Positions 22,761 to 34,285 of a stretch of 64,000 nucleotides of DNA are shown here, one piece after another. The notes below the pieces were generated by a model. The model saw only the letters and a list, made by a program, of their open reading frames with translations, was not told the origin of the DNA and searched no databases. The first letter of the stretch is position 1. Each line of letters begins with the position of its first letter. Origin of the DNA: Hygrophila difformis (Eukaryota; Streptophyta; Magnoliopsida; Lamiales; Acanthaceae); assembly GCA_030278955.1 (NCBI GenBank), contig JAOANR010000014.1:17610068-17674067 (forward strand). Direction: 5' to 3'. Position numbers and translations under genes: made by a program.

Positions 22761-23300
22761 CAGACTCTTGGTTCGACTGGAATTACCTCTTTATTTAAGG
22801 AAGGAATCTTTCTTTCTTTCCTTTTCTCTTCTCTTGCTCTTAGTAAGCCCCCGTTCTCTAAGAATAGAATGGATCTTTCGTCTGTCCAGCTTCTACGACG
22901 ATAGATAGGGGTCAGCTTTCAAAGGCATCTATGCTGGAGCAACATATTGAGAATTCAAGCTAATACGAACGGTTAGAAACATAGTAGAAACAGAGAAGAA
23001 AAGGAACAAGGGGATAGTAGGATATGAGAAATAGGGGGATGTGAATTGAAAAAGAGATTGATTTATTCAATTGTCACTACCTAGTGAACTGCCCTCACTC
23101 AGCCTACCCTCTCTATTCCTCGAGAGAAGAAGAAAAGAGCATTCCCGAGGGATTGAGATCCTAACTTCGTTTATTCCTCCAACGATGATGATTAATCCAA
23201 TGAGACAGTGGTTGAGAGTGATGAAAATGGGAAAAATTCTAATGACAAATCCAACCTAGCTCAAGCTTTCTTTTCCGGCTTTGGCTACGCCAAAAAAAAA
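22761..23300. other. Possible organellar (mitochondrial-like) insert
   Basis: The composition and wording (CTTTCTTTCTTTCC runs, AAGCCCCCGTTCTCTAAGAA, TTTCCGGCTTTGGCTACGCC) read like plant mitochondrial intergenic DNA and differ from the AT-rich neighbours. No mitochondrial gene is recognisable. The ORF at 23071-23259 (62 aa) matches no known protein I recognise. Assignment is inference. Confidence 0.3.
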
Positions 23301-23314
23301 AACCTAGCTCAAGC
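23253..23314. repeat. 14-bp direct repeat around a 34-bp A-tailed insert
   Basis: AACCTAGCTCAAGC at 23253-23266 and 23301-23314 flanks 34 bases ending in about nine As. This looks like a tiny retroposed insertion with a target duplication, or a repair product. Confidence 0.6.
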
Positions 23315-23536
23315 ATGCATCATGTCTTAAATGCTCAATTATTATCTTTTTTTTGCTAGACAAATTATTATTTATTGATATTGATTATTCTAATTTGCTA
23401 ATACGCAATATGAATATTTTTTTTGTCCTAATTTCGTAGGATCTTAGGATCTGAATACGATCCTACGATCCCGATCTTGCAAATGGAAAAACGATCCTAC
23501 ATAAGATCTAGATTTTGATAACCTTGGTATATAGTA

Positions 23537-24023
23537 CTCCCTCCATCCCACGAAGTTTGACACCTATTCCTTTTTTGGGTGTCCCACGAAGTTTGACACC
23601 TTTCCATTTTTAGATAAATTAAATTAATATTAGTTTGATTAGAATTTTAATTATTGTCAAATCCCATTAAAAGTAATTACTTTTACTATTCTGCACAAAT
23701 TCCAAAACAATTTTACTTTTCTACACAAAGTCCATTGTATTTCTTTAATTCTTAATATTTCAAAATCGGTACAGATAAAAATTATATAAAATATATATTC
23801 TAAAACTACACAATTAGACGATTCTAACAAGACCATAATTGATTATTTTTCTTTAATTACATCATTACGATAACATTAAGTCAAAGTTAAATAATAACCA
23901 GTATCAAAATTTATTAGAATCTTAAATACAAACACTCACACCACTCTAACTACTAAACCTCACTACCTAAATAACTGTGCCCAAAAGAAAGGTATCAAAC
24001 TTCGCGGGACGGAGGGAAGGGAG
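23537..24023. mobile_element. Stowaway-like MITE, ~485-bp subfamily
   Basis: TA at 23535-23536 and 24024-24025. Left end CTCCCTCCATCCCACGAAG; right end CTTCGCGGGACGGAGGGAAG plus a few bases. Homologous along its length to the elements at 25479-25959 and 57709-58188. Non-coding. Confidence 0.8.
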
Positions 24024-24087
24024 TAGTATAGTGTATAGTTTGTAAGTTAACGTTACTGGGATGTGGGATCCCGAGTAGTAGTACTAC

Positions 24088-24822
24088 TAGGGATGAAAAC
24101 GGGACGGATACAGGCGGATAGTACTCATCCCGTATCCTATCCCATATTTTTTTGTCGAATATGGAATCGGATACAAATATGAATCCGAATATTTCGGGAA
24201 ACGGATACGAGACGGATTCGGATTTTAACTCGGATAATCTTACAATTACTAAAATTAAATTTTTTATAATTTTTTAAGTGAAATCGGAATATAAAGAACT
24301 AATTTTTTAATTTTTTAATTAATTTTTTTTATAATTTTTTAAGTGAAATCGGATAATCTTACAATTACTATGTAAGCTAAACTAATTTTTTAATTTTCAA
24401 AGATCATTAGTTATTTCGTTCAAAACATCTAAATAACATCACTACAAGATGTTACATACTACAGTTTTGATGTAAAGAACCTAATGATGTAGTCGAGTTG
24501 ATTGATATGATTTGATTTAATAAATTACATATGGCTTTCAAACTTTTGATTATATTTATACATATAGTATTACTTATTTATTTTATAGTTAATATAATAT
24601 ATTATATTATACATATATAAATATATAAATTTTCGGATATTCGAATAGAAAATATGGATAATATCCGCATTATATTCGAATTTTTCGGATACGGGCGGAT
24701 ATTTACAATCTCATATCCTGTCCCGTATCCGCTGGATATAAAAATTCAAATTCAAATTCGAATATAATCGAATACGGCGTCGGATCGGGCGGATAATATT
24801 ATCCGCCCCACTTTCACACCTA
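24088..24822. mobile_element. Non-autonomous hAT element (735 bp)
   Basis: The 8-bp duplication AGTACTAC lies at 24080-24087 and 24823-24830. Inverted ends TAGGGATGAAAACGGGACGG and, in reverse, TAGGTGTGAAAGTGGGGCGG resemble Ac/Ds-like ends. The interior is rich in GGATA/TATCC and AT; no transposase. It ends 194 bp before the WEB gene start codon. Confidence 0.85.
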
Positions 24823-25016
24823 AGTACTACACAAAACAGTCCCTCTCCTGTTGTTTTACACTTGCCAGCTTCTTTCATTTGCCGTTACCCTGTCTGTGTT
24901 CCAGAATATAATTCACCCACTTGCAGTTGCAGTACACAGTAGTTGCCTGTTTTCTTCCTTCCATCAGAATTACACCCATCACGTATATACGGATATTTCT
25001 TGCCATCTTTGTAATA

Positions 25017-27790
25017 ATGGCGGCTAATACTGAAAATTCCCAGGTCGTCGTCATCCAGCTGCAAGAAGAAGTGGAAGAAGCGCCTCATGACAGAATGAGG
25101 GCGGAGATTGACACGTCGGCCCCCTTCGAGTCGGTTAAGGAGGCTGCTCACCGCTTTGGTGGTATGGGCTTCTGGAGACCACCCCCACCCCCACCCCTTC
25201 AACTAATTTCTCAGGTTTCCTACTTCTTACTTCCTACCTTCAACTTTCTCATTTTCATTTCCCCTCTTAGTTCAGGACTTTTCTATATGTGGAGTAGTAG
25301 TATATCACAGTGGATTCTTCGTTTAAACTTTTGCAAGAGTTTTCGCTAACACCATCTCCATTGTGTTTTTCTGGTAGCTTTTTCAGTGGGCGGCGATTCA
25401 TTCCAAATTCCAACATTTTGTGTGTCCTAATTAGCTAATTCCTCACCCTTTGAATGTACTGTAAACTAATAAATACTACTCCCTCCGTCCCACGAAGTTT
25501 GAACCCTATTCTTTTTTGGGTGTCCCACGAAGTTTGAACCCTTTCCGTTTTTAGAAAAATTAAATTAATATAAGTTTGATTAGAATCTTAATTATTGTCA
25601 AATCCCATTAAAAATACTTACTTTTACTATTCTGCACAAATTCCAATGCATTATTACTTTCCTACACAAAGTCCCTTATATTTCTTTAACTCTTAATATT
25701 ACAAAATTGATACAAATAAAAATTGTATAAAATATATATTCTAAAACTACACGATTAGACGATTCTAACAAGACCACATTTGAATATTTTTCTCAAATTA
25801 CATCACTACGATAATATTAAGTCAAAGTTAAACAATAAACAATATCAAAATTCATTATAATCTTAAACACAAATACCCACACCACTTTAACTACTAAAAT
25901 CCACTACCTAAATTACCGTGCCCAAAAGAAAGGCTTCAATCTTCGCGGGACGGAGGGAGTAATAATATACCCTCCCCTTCCGTCGCCGAATATAAGTGGA
26001 ATATTATTTTCTTCAGTTTATAATGCTACTACTATGTTTTCACTTAACTAAATTTATAGGAGTGTACTACCGTAGACCCATGATCGAAGAAATTGGATAA
26101 ATTCTGAATTTGAAATATGAAAGCAAATCACTTAAACCATGGATTTGAGTTTAGATTACTCAGAAGGATATCAAATATCAATGTACCTGATATTTTTATA
26201 TTTCATGTTGTGACCTGACCGGCGTCAACAGCACGGCGAAACTATTAATGCAGCAGTATATGCTTCTTTCAAAAAGCTGACCAACACCACCATTCAAATT
26301 TCAAATATTCAAATTCCTTCTACTATCATAATAATCATGCATTCATGCTTCTTGCATTAGTTGTGTTCATTAATATTCTTAAAGCTCATTACTGTTCTAA
26401 ACAATGGCAGACAGCATTTCGATTTCAAAAACATGTTCTGCTTCTGGTATTATTATATTAATTAATTGATAATTGATATGCGTTGTTTTGTGCACAACAG
26501 CGCCATGGAGGAACCACTACTGGCATTGTTGAAGTGGAGGAACAAGCTGAGCAGTTGGAAAAAGATCTTATTGCCAAGGAAAAGGAAACGCTCGATGTCT
26601 TAATCGACCTGGAGAATAACAAAAATGTGGTTCGAGAGATCAAGTTTAGGCTGCAAAGTAAAGTGTGTGGGAGTAATGTAATAATACCCCTTGAATCTCC
26701 ACATGATAGTGAGGAGAATACAAGTGACCGCGCTTTTAATCCGGATGGCTTTCGTGGTTTCATCTTACAAGAGCTGCAGCAGGCTAAATTGAACTTGTCA
26801 AGGACTACTGATGATCTTGCAAGCATTCGAGCCACTCTTGATCTGTACAAGAAGAAAATTGACAAAGACAGAATCTTGCTTGAAAACACCTGTCAGAGCT
26901 TGTCCTTGAATACCTCAGAGAACAAAACAGAAAATGTTGATCTTCAATGTGATCCCATCAATGTCGCGAAGGAACTGCAGAAGCTGAGTTCAGAGACGGA
27001 GGAATTTAAGAAACTTGGGGAAGCTGCAAAATCGAAGGTTTTGAGAGCAATGTCTGAAACTGAACAAACCAAGACTGGGATTAGCAATGCTGACATCGGA
27101 TTGGTTGGTGCCAAAAGAATGAAGGAAGCAGCAAAAACTTCGGAAGCTGTTGCTCTTGCTGAGATCGAAGCACTATCCAAAGGTGAAACTGAAGCTCAGA
27201 AAAATTCGGAATATGTAACTCTTACATTGGATGAAGAATCTGTGTCCAATGCAGAAATCCTGAAAAAGGTTGGGGAAGTGACAGAAGAAGTGAAAGCTAT
27301 CAAAAAGGCATTGCAAGAAGTTTTGAGCAGAGTGGAAGCTGTGACAAGAGGCAAACTGGAAATTGAAGATGCTCTCCGGAAGTGGAAATCCAAACACGGT
27401 CATAAACGACGATCTGTGCTCAATTCTAATTCTAACAGATTGAAGAATCCGGCTAATGATGAACCAGAACCAGTTGAGAAACCAAGACTATCAATAGGGC
27501 AAATATTGAGCAGAAAACTGCTGCTGACTGAAGATTACGAAAATGGAATTGAAACAGAGAACATCATGGCCAAAAACAAAGTGTCGCTTGGCCAAATGCT
27601 TGGAAGACGCGGTGCTGATTTTCATCCTCCAAAGGTAACTGGAAAGGAAAATTGTGAGCCTCCTCCCATAAAGCAAAAGAAGTTTGGTATTGCGCGGCTT
27701 CCAATTCTCAGAGCAAAGCAAAGCAACAAGGAAAAGAAATGCATTACTGAAGAAGTTAGAGTGAGTTCCTCGTCTAGTATCAGAATTTGA
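25017..27790 (+). CDS. WEB family (DUF827) coiled-coil protein
   Basis: Join of 25017-25214 and 26501-27790, giving 495 aa. Exon 1 starts MAANTENSQVVVIQLQEE and carries the family's N-terminal motif RAEIDTSAPFESVKEA. The donor at 25215 (CTCAG|GTTTCC) and acceptor at 26500 (CACAACAG) join in phase 0. Exon 2 is almost wholly predicted coiled coil to about residue 365 (EQAEQLEKDLIAKEKETL, EALSKGETEAQK and similar). A basic tail has the conserved repeats KPRLSIGQILSRKLL and KVSLGQMLGRR. WEB1/PMI2-type proteins act in blue-light-dependent chloroplast movement. This shorter type (compare Arabidopsis At2g38370) is less characterised, so function is by family only. The intron holds a Stowaway MITE, and a hAT element ends 194 bp upstream of the ATG. 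Confidence 0.8.
25479..25959. mobile_element. Stowaway-like MITE in the WEB intron
   Basis: TA at 25477-25478 and 25960-25961. Left end CTCCCTCCGTCCCACGAAG; right end CTTCGCGGGACGGAGGGAG. Same ~480-bp subfamily as 23537-24023 and 57709-58188. Confidence 0.85.
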
Positions 27791-28130
27791 ACACAGGTCT
27801 TTCAAGGAGCCAAGGATAGCCTAAGTCTCTAGGAGTAGGATGTAGCAGCTGCTGACTGTTGTTGAAATTGGGCATGCTGTTTGTTAGATTTTTCCACAAC
27901 ATTTCCCCTATCAAGTAGTCATATGTTCCACTTCCAAATTAGTGTGCTTTCAGTTTATGTTTCTGATGATCATAAGTGTTGTCTCAAGATGCATGTGGCA
28001 TTTACCTGACCAAGATTTTTAGCACTTGAAGAAATTACTGCACTTAAAAACTTTAAAACTTTAGGCTGCTTACAAAACTTAAAAAAGTAAAAACCCCACT
28101 TCAAATTAATAAAGTATACTTAAATTAATA

Positions 28131-28380
28131 CTCCCTCTGTCCAGCTAAGATGTCTTGTTTGATTTCCGCACACAATCCAATGCACATTTTTAATCGTTAA
28201 TATCTCAAAATATATATAAGCAAAAATTATGTAAAATATATTCTAAAACTATGCACTTAGACGAATTTAACAAGACCGACTATTTTCTTCAAATATATAG
28301 TTACAATAATATTGAGTCAAAGTTGAACAATGAACCATGTCAAAAAGTCAAAGATGACGCCTTATATGGGACGGAGGGAG
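28131..28380. mobile_element. Stowaway-like MITE (250 bp)
   Basis: TA at 28129-28130 and 28381-28382; ends CTCCCTCTGTCC and GGGACGGAGGGAG. The 80 bp just left of it also occur left of the related MITE at 34961, so the MITE predates a local duplication. Confidence 0.85.
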
Positions 28381-28408
28381 TAATACATTAGACGAAATTA
28401 ATAAGAGA

Positions 28409-28480
28409 CAATAAGAGATAGGACTTTGCCCAGGTGGTTAAATCCTCGAGTTGGAAGTCAAAAAATTGTTGGATGGGGGA
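28409..28480 (+). mobile_element. Truncated SINE (tRNA-like head only)
   Basis: GACTTTGCCCAGGTGGTTAA matches the A-box part of the local SINE family (see 30656-30817), but the B box and tail are missing. Confidence 0.45.
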
Positions 28481-28639
28481 GTACTATGTAATTTCAAAAA
28501 CCTGCCATGTCAAGGCTTCTGCACTAATCAGACAGCGCTGATGTGTTTATGGAATGTAATGGTCCACGTCAGATACGTAAGTTAATCAAAGTCGGCATCG
28601 ATTATTTTTACATATATTTGGATTGATGCGATAAGAATG

Positions 28640-29965
28640 CCGTCCCTTAAAAGGAAGGGAAAAAATCTGAAGCATCTCTTCTCCCCTTCACTGAAAAACG
28701 CCTTTCCCCATTAATATGATTAGGTATAACAATCCGTGCTTGATAATCCTGCCTCCTTCTGTGATCTAATTCTGTTTCTTGCATACTTTGCTGGTCTATT
28801 CTAATTTATTGTTTCTCGATTTGCGCCAGTTTGAACATTTGTTTTCAGTTATACGCTCGATCAGGATTTGATTCGTTAGGTTTCTTGATGAATTGTAACT
28901 AGATGGGCTGTTCAATTGTTTGCGCGTAATTCATGTATTCGATCGAATTATTTGGATTTAGTTTCCATCATGCCCTTTGATTTTGGTTTCCTCGAGTTGT
29001 TTCTGTTGGTCAACGCCGAAAAGTAGCTGCAGGATTTGTAGATGTTGAATTATCCTTGTTAGTGATTCAAGCTAATCGAGTAGGGGAATTGCTTTAGGAT
29101 CTACGTATGGAAACTAAGTTGGTATTTTTTGGGGCATGTTGTTCTTTTCAGTAGTGGATCTGAAAGGTTTCTGTTCAGTTGCTTGTGAACCTGATTAGCT
29201 GTATTTTCCAGTAATAAGCATTTTGTTGGCTTGAAAATCTGACTTAACCTTTATTTAAAGCCATAAAATGAATCCCCCAATTTCGTTTCATGGATTATGA
29301 GAAGAATCTTGCCCATGATTCAAATTGATTGAAACAATAGGTTATAACCTAAGCAATGTCTATGGTATTAAGTTCCTTATTAAGCAGTTGAACAAGTGAA
29401 AAAAGTTCAAATTTTGTTTAAATGGGTATTGTAAGAATACCATTAGTACCGTTGTCATGTCTTTTCTCAATTCAGTGGCAGTAATTTATTCACACAAAAA
29501 TTTGCCATTGGTATTTCCTTGGTTGATGAAATGAATGATAGTAGTCCCCTGCTATTGCTTGATTGTTTCACATCATAGCTTTCTCTTATGAAACTGAGAT
29601 TTGAGATTTTATATCTTAGAAAGTAGTATATTGAACGTGAAGCCACCATTTTCTATACAGATTAAGATTGCGAAGAAGAAAGGGTAAATGCCTGCAAACA
29701 GCTTCTATCATGTTCAGTCAGTCTATATTGTCTCCAAAACTCAACAATGTCTTCTTTAGAAGATTCTCATGCTGTAGATATATCGACTTCCCCTTTGCCC
29801 CTTAGTCCCTTTCATAACTGGTTTGACATCATTTTTAGCTTGTGTGATGTTTGTCCACAATTTATGTTGAGATTCAGCTGCTAACTCATATTCTGATTCT
29901 TGCAATTTTCTTAACTTTTTATATACTTTTTTAACTTTTGGGTTAATGAACTTCAATTTTGCAGC
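28640..29965 (+). other. 5' leader and leader intron of saposin-like gene copy 1
   Basis: 28640-28860 is conserved upstream of gene copy 2 (35300-35540), for example GAAGCATCTCTTCTCCCCTT and GTGATCTAATTCTGTTTCTT, so it probably contains the promoter end and 5' UTR. The ATG at 29966 follows TTTTGCAG, a good acceptor, so a leader intron is likely. About 950 bp of this intron (28885-29840) are missing in copy 2. Confidence 0.45.
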
Positions 29966-32900
29966 ATGGACACGAGGTTGATCATATTTCTATTTGTAGT
30001 CAGCAGCTGCTGGAGCTGTAATGCAAGAGACCTGTCAGCTAATCATGTTAATGGAAGAAGTCCAATTTATACAGGTAGTAATTTAAAAAAATATCAAGTT
30101 TTTAAATTCTGGGTTCGGCATTCTCGATCTTAATAGAAGCTAACACTTAGTGATCATGACTTTCATTATATACTCTAAAAAGATTCAATCTTGCTACTTG
30201 CAAGATCTCTCTAAGCATCACAGATCCATTTGGTAGTTGGCTTGCTAATAGATATCTGCTTACACATAGTTTCAATTGTGAAGGGTTGCACGAGGGCTAC
30301 CCACGCTGGAAATGTATGCAGAATTTTTGTCCGAGTCTTTCATCTTTCCATGATCACATACTTGATCGTACAGTTAGGATTCATTTGATAGAACTCAATG
30401 GAGTTTGAATTTTAAGTATAAAGTAGGAGAGTATGTGAGTTGAATTGAGCCGGTTACTCAGGCTCAACTTGCCAACAACTCGTTTGAGCTAGATTCATGA
30501 CATTTCTGATGCATAGGCAACCTAATTAATTAATCATTTCAAACCTAATTATAGTAATTAATTAGTAAATATAATATAGAAATATATGCATATTTATATA
30601 AACTTAAATACTATCAAGCTATTTAATAAGTTCTTATTCAATAAAATTAGTGCTCGGGGATGAGGACTTAGCCCAAGTGGTTAAGTCCCTAGGCTTAACG
30701 GGAGGTTGGAGGTTCGATTCCCCACCGGCCCTCTATCCCTCCCTTTTATTCCCCTTTGTAATTTGTGTGGCATGGGCTCCCACCACCCCTTTCCCAGGCC
30801 TTCAATGGCTCCTCCAGAATAAAATTAGTGCTCCTAACATAAATTGAAATCCCACTCAAGCTAATTGATATTTGACTCGAAAATCGAAATAGATCGTTTC
30901 GAGCTCAAACTGAATACTCAAAACAAAAATCTTGGTTCAATATCACACATGGTCTCAGGTATGAAGTTTCGATGATTAAGTGACGAGACCTGAGTCATTG
31001 AGTTAATTATGAATTTAAAATAAACAATAATTAATGATTGAAATTATTTCTAGTCTTCCAAAAAAATATTTGAAAGTACTTTTGATTCAATAGTAATAAA
31101 TAAATATTGAATCACTTGATTCTGAACTTCATTTATCTCATAGTATTTAGTCCCACTTAATCAGTTGCGTCATTGCAATTGCAGTTATCAAACGTGCTGA
31201 ACAAAAAACCACTTAGGCCATGTTTTCTTCGCTTGAAATATGGTATTCTGATATGAGTTTTATAAGATTTGGTCTGGTCTGGTTTGGTCTGAATACTTCT
31301 GGTCTGGTCTGATCTGAATTGGTCTGGTCTGATCTGGTCTGGTCTTATTTAATCTAATATTTTTATTATACTTAAAATTATTGTTATTATAAAATAATAA
31401 TAATTATTAATTATTAATAACAAATTTTTATTATTAAATTAATTGTAACAATTAATTTTCATAATAAATTAATTTATATTATTATTTATTAATTATAAGA
31501 AAATCGTTAATGTACTATTTCATTTCATTTCTTTTTTAAAGTATATCTCAATTATTTTTTAAAAAAATTATTTTAAAATACTTATTTGTAGTACATATCT
31601 TGGTTATTAAATTTAATTCACACATTTTAACTACCACAAATGGGAAGTCAAGACTCAATTTTTTGAATAGCTTTCTTTTTTGGAATAGAAAAAATATAAA
31701 ATGACATATTACATGAGTCATATACAAAGTATCATTAACAAATTACTGTAAGTATATTTATATACATTTTCAAAATTCCAACATTTTGTGTTTTTACATT
31801 TTTAAAATAAATATCATGCTATCATAACTAATTATTTATATATTGTTTATTATAAAATATTTTACTGATCCGCACACATTAATATAAAAATACAATATTG
31901 AAAGTATTTATATTAGTAAAATATATTAAGAATGTGATTAGTATATCTAAATAATATATGAATTGCTATTTTTATTTTTTAAAAAATATTACGTAATTTT
32001 ATTATAATGATCTGATATGGTCTGGTCTGGTCTAGTCTAGTCTAGTCTGAATTGATCTGGTATGATCTGATCTGAATTGGTCTTGATCTTATTTGATCTG
32101 GTCTGATCTGATTCTAATAAAAATAAGTAATAGGTCCTGGAAATAAGTCTTAGAGAATGGGGCCTTAATCTATTAAATTTAAGTGATAATTGGATTTACC
32201 AAACATGGGTCTGGTCTAGCTTTTTGGTTCAATGCCTATGAATTTTCCTATATTTAACCACATTAGAAGGTTTTATTGTTCAAAACTGTTCTATTTTATC
32301 TGTAGCATCCCCTCTCAAATGACAGGCCATATTGTCTCTTCTTTTATAGTGCAAAATTTTACTTCTAATTATCTTGTGCCAAGATTTATCTGTTTCCACT
32401 TTCCTATTTTCGTTCTGAACCTGAATGGTATTCTCTTTAGTTTTTAATTGAAAGAGCAGTTCTATTTAATTCTAATTGCTTCCATCTGCTACCAGTCCTG
32501 CAGTTCGATGATGAATTGACTGTGGTAGAAGCCCAACCTGTGGGAGAAGTTATCAAGAACGAAAAGTTGTGTACATTGTGTGAAGAGTTTGCGGCCAAGG
32601 CGCTAGCTTATCTCTCAGACAACAAAACCCAAACTGAGATCATTAGCATCCTTCACAACTCCTGCTCCAGAATAGGTCCATACAAGCAACAGGTACTTAG
32701 AGAAGAAATGTTCTTAAGTTGATTGCCAATTGAAGTAGAAACCTGGCTTTCATTCTAGTGATGGCTCAAATCCTGTCAAATTATTTATCTACTTATAATG
32801 CCACACATTTAAAATGGCATCACAGTCTTGATGTCTGATTAAGCATTGGGAACTTATAGCATTTGGCAGCAAGAAATTTTTGACATTGTTTTATTTTTGC

Positions 32901-33785
32901 CTCTTTGAGTTGGATCATGAGAAAGATATTTAAAAAACAGAGCTACTGAATAGTTGGATGGCATAAATTAAAGCTGCGTTTTCTGTATAAATTTCTGTGG
33001 TAACTAATAATTGTATTGCTACTGTTCTTTTTATGCTCTATATGTTGAGTATTGACTGCTGATTATACCAATTTCCTCTTCTTACATCATGTTTTAATAA
33101 TTGGTAATCTGGTCCTTTCAGTGCATTCTTCTGGTGGACTATTATGCCCCTCTTTTTTTCTTAGAGGCTTCAGAAATTCATGCTGAAGATTTCTGTAAAA
33201 AGTTCGACCTTTGTGAGCAAGACATTTTCATGTATCAACATGGCATCCGATCCATGGCACATCTGTCCAAGGATAAATGCGATGTATGCCATGATGTTGT
33301 TACACAGGCGTTAGAAAAGTTAAAAGATCCTGATACCGAGGTAACTTTGTTGAGCCCTGTTCTCGATGCATACAATTGGATTACAAAATATCGACCTTTA
33401 TATGATGAAGTACTTTACTGGGGGTTCATTCTTGTGCTTTCGATCTAAACTATTGTATCATTGCTGCAGATGGAGATAATTCAGCTCCTTCTGAAGGCCT
33501 GCAACTCGATTGGGGAAACTGCAAAAAAGGTATCATCATCTATCTCCCCAATCTGTTTTGTAGTTCACATTTTTATTCCAGCACAGAATATTAGGGTTAA
33601 ACAAACTTTTTATTTGGATGCAATGACAGTGTAAGAGATTGGTATTTGAGTATGCTCCTGTCATTCTTGTTAACGCGGAGCAGTTCCTAGAAAACCAAGA
33701 TATCTGCAAATTTCTACATGTTTGTGAATCAACTACAGCTCTGGAGGCAGAGACAGAATCAACATCCATGCATGCTGCATCTTAA
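29966..33785 (+). CDS. Saposin-like (SapB) protein, tandem copy 1
   Basis: Join of 29966-30074, 32496-32692, 33122-33340, 33470-33529 and 33630-33785, giving 246 aa. All junctions are GT-AG and keep frame. Residues 1-20 (MDTRLIIFLFVVSSCWSCNA) are a signal peptide. Two saposin B domains follow. The first runs from KLCTLCEEF to DFCKKFDLC and the second from DKCDVCHDV to DICKFLHVC; each has the six cysteines that form three disulphides. Plant SapB proteins of this kind (prosaposin/'proactivator polypeptide-like') are secretory or vacuolar and bind membranes or lipids; the exact substrate is unknown. Intron 1 is 2.4 kb and holds a SINE and a Harbinger-like element. It is the longest of the three copies and the one I consider fully intact with copy 2. 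Confidence 0.85.
30656..30817 (+). mobile_element. tRNA-derived SINE with perfect 16-bp target duplication
   Basis: AATAAAATTAGTGCTC occurs at 30640-30655 and 30818-30833. The body begins GGGGATGAGGACTTAGCCCAA (A-box region CTTAGCCCAAGTGG) and has a B box (GGTTCGATTCC). A tRNA-unrelated part follows (CCTTTTATTCCCC, TTTGTGTGGCATGGGCTCCC). About 160 bp, within intron 1 of saposin copy 1. This is the reference copy for the family in this window. Confidence 0.9.
31216..32164. mobile_element. Harbinger/Tourist-like MITE with GGTCTGATCT repeats
   Basis: TTA at 31213-31215 and 32165-32167. The ends GGCCATGTTTTCTTCGCTTG and, in reverse, GGCCCCATTCTCTAAGACTT are imperfect inverted repeats. Subterminal GGTCTGGTCTGATCTG arrays occur at about 31260-31345 and 32010-32115. 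The interior is AT-rich. A 3-bp TTA duplication fits PIF/Harbinger. Saposin copy 2 intron 1 lacks it and resumes with the same CTATTAAATTTAAGTGATAA. Confidence 0.55.
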
Positions 33786-34285
33786 GAGAAGTGTGATCGA
33801 TGATGAATACTGGCTAAGTGGCTATCACTTGGATCTTGTGATTGCAGATTGTTATTGCTGTGTGTATAAAGAAATGGGGCACCAAATACATTCTACAGTG
33901 CATTTGTGCATACGATCATCAACTACGTCTTTTATGCGTGCTTGTTTCATGACGATGTATATATTATATACCAGTCGTTTAATGCTTGTGCTACCTTGTT
34001 CAAACTTTCTCGTTCTTTGTATTGATAAATTGGGTACACTTGATGGCTATTCAAACTTAAATGGCGTTGAGTTGGAAGAAGCTATTGATGCCTTGTCCAC
34101 AAATTGCTTTCCAATCCTGACAGTCTTGTAGGTTACATATTTGCTGCACATTGAGCTAGATACTATCTTATGAGAGGACACAATTTAATATGGGATATGT
34201 CTAGTTAAGTTTCTGTATAAATACATAAATAATTTTAGGACAATGTTTTTTTTTCTTTGGTAATTATTACTAGAAACTTGCTTCT
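33786..34285 (+). other. 3' UTR/downstream region of saposin copy 1
   Basis: Conserved downstream of copies 2 and 3 (37214-37740 and 44208-44556), for example TGTGATTGCAGATTGTTATT. The ORF 33718-34131 lies in this conserved but non-coding-looking stretch and is degraded in the other copies. Confidence 0.5.

Larger units (their letters stand above)
4089..23526. mobile_element. hAT-type shell with 8-bp target duplication, split by a large LTR retroelement
   Basis: GTATATAG occurs at 4081-4088 and 23527-23534. Directly inside are inverted ends CAAGGTTATTAAAATCTAGA (from 4089) and, read in reverse from 23526, CAAGGTTATCAAAATCTAGA. Both ends carry subterminal GGATCTTAGGATC / GATCCTACGATCC repeats. 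An 8-bp duplication with short inverted ends is the hAT signature. No hAT transposase is recognisable, so this is probably a non-autonomous element into which the LTR retroelement (4607-22258) later inserted. The original hAT material would be 4089-4606 plus some or all of the sequence right of the gap. Confidence 0.75.

Noticed and set aside
22244..22798. 184-codon ORF
   Set aside because: It spans the 500-N gap and is an artefact.
26458..26889. Minus-strand ORF over WEB exon 2
   Set aside because: Shadow of the coiled-coil coding sequence on the other strand.
30656..30817. Functional tRNA gene
   Set aside because: A and B boxes are present, but a canonical cloverleaf with paired acceptor stem is lacking. 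The SINE tail and target duplication explain it better.
33718..34131. 137-codon ORF at the end of saposin copy 1
   Set aside because: It overlaps the last saposin exon out of frame, and the matching regions after copies 2 and 3 do not keep the frame.
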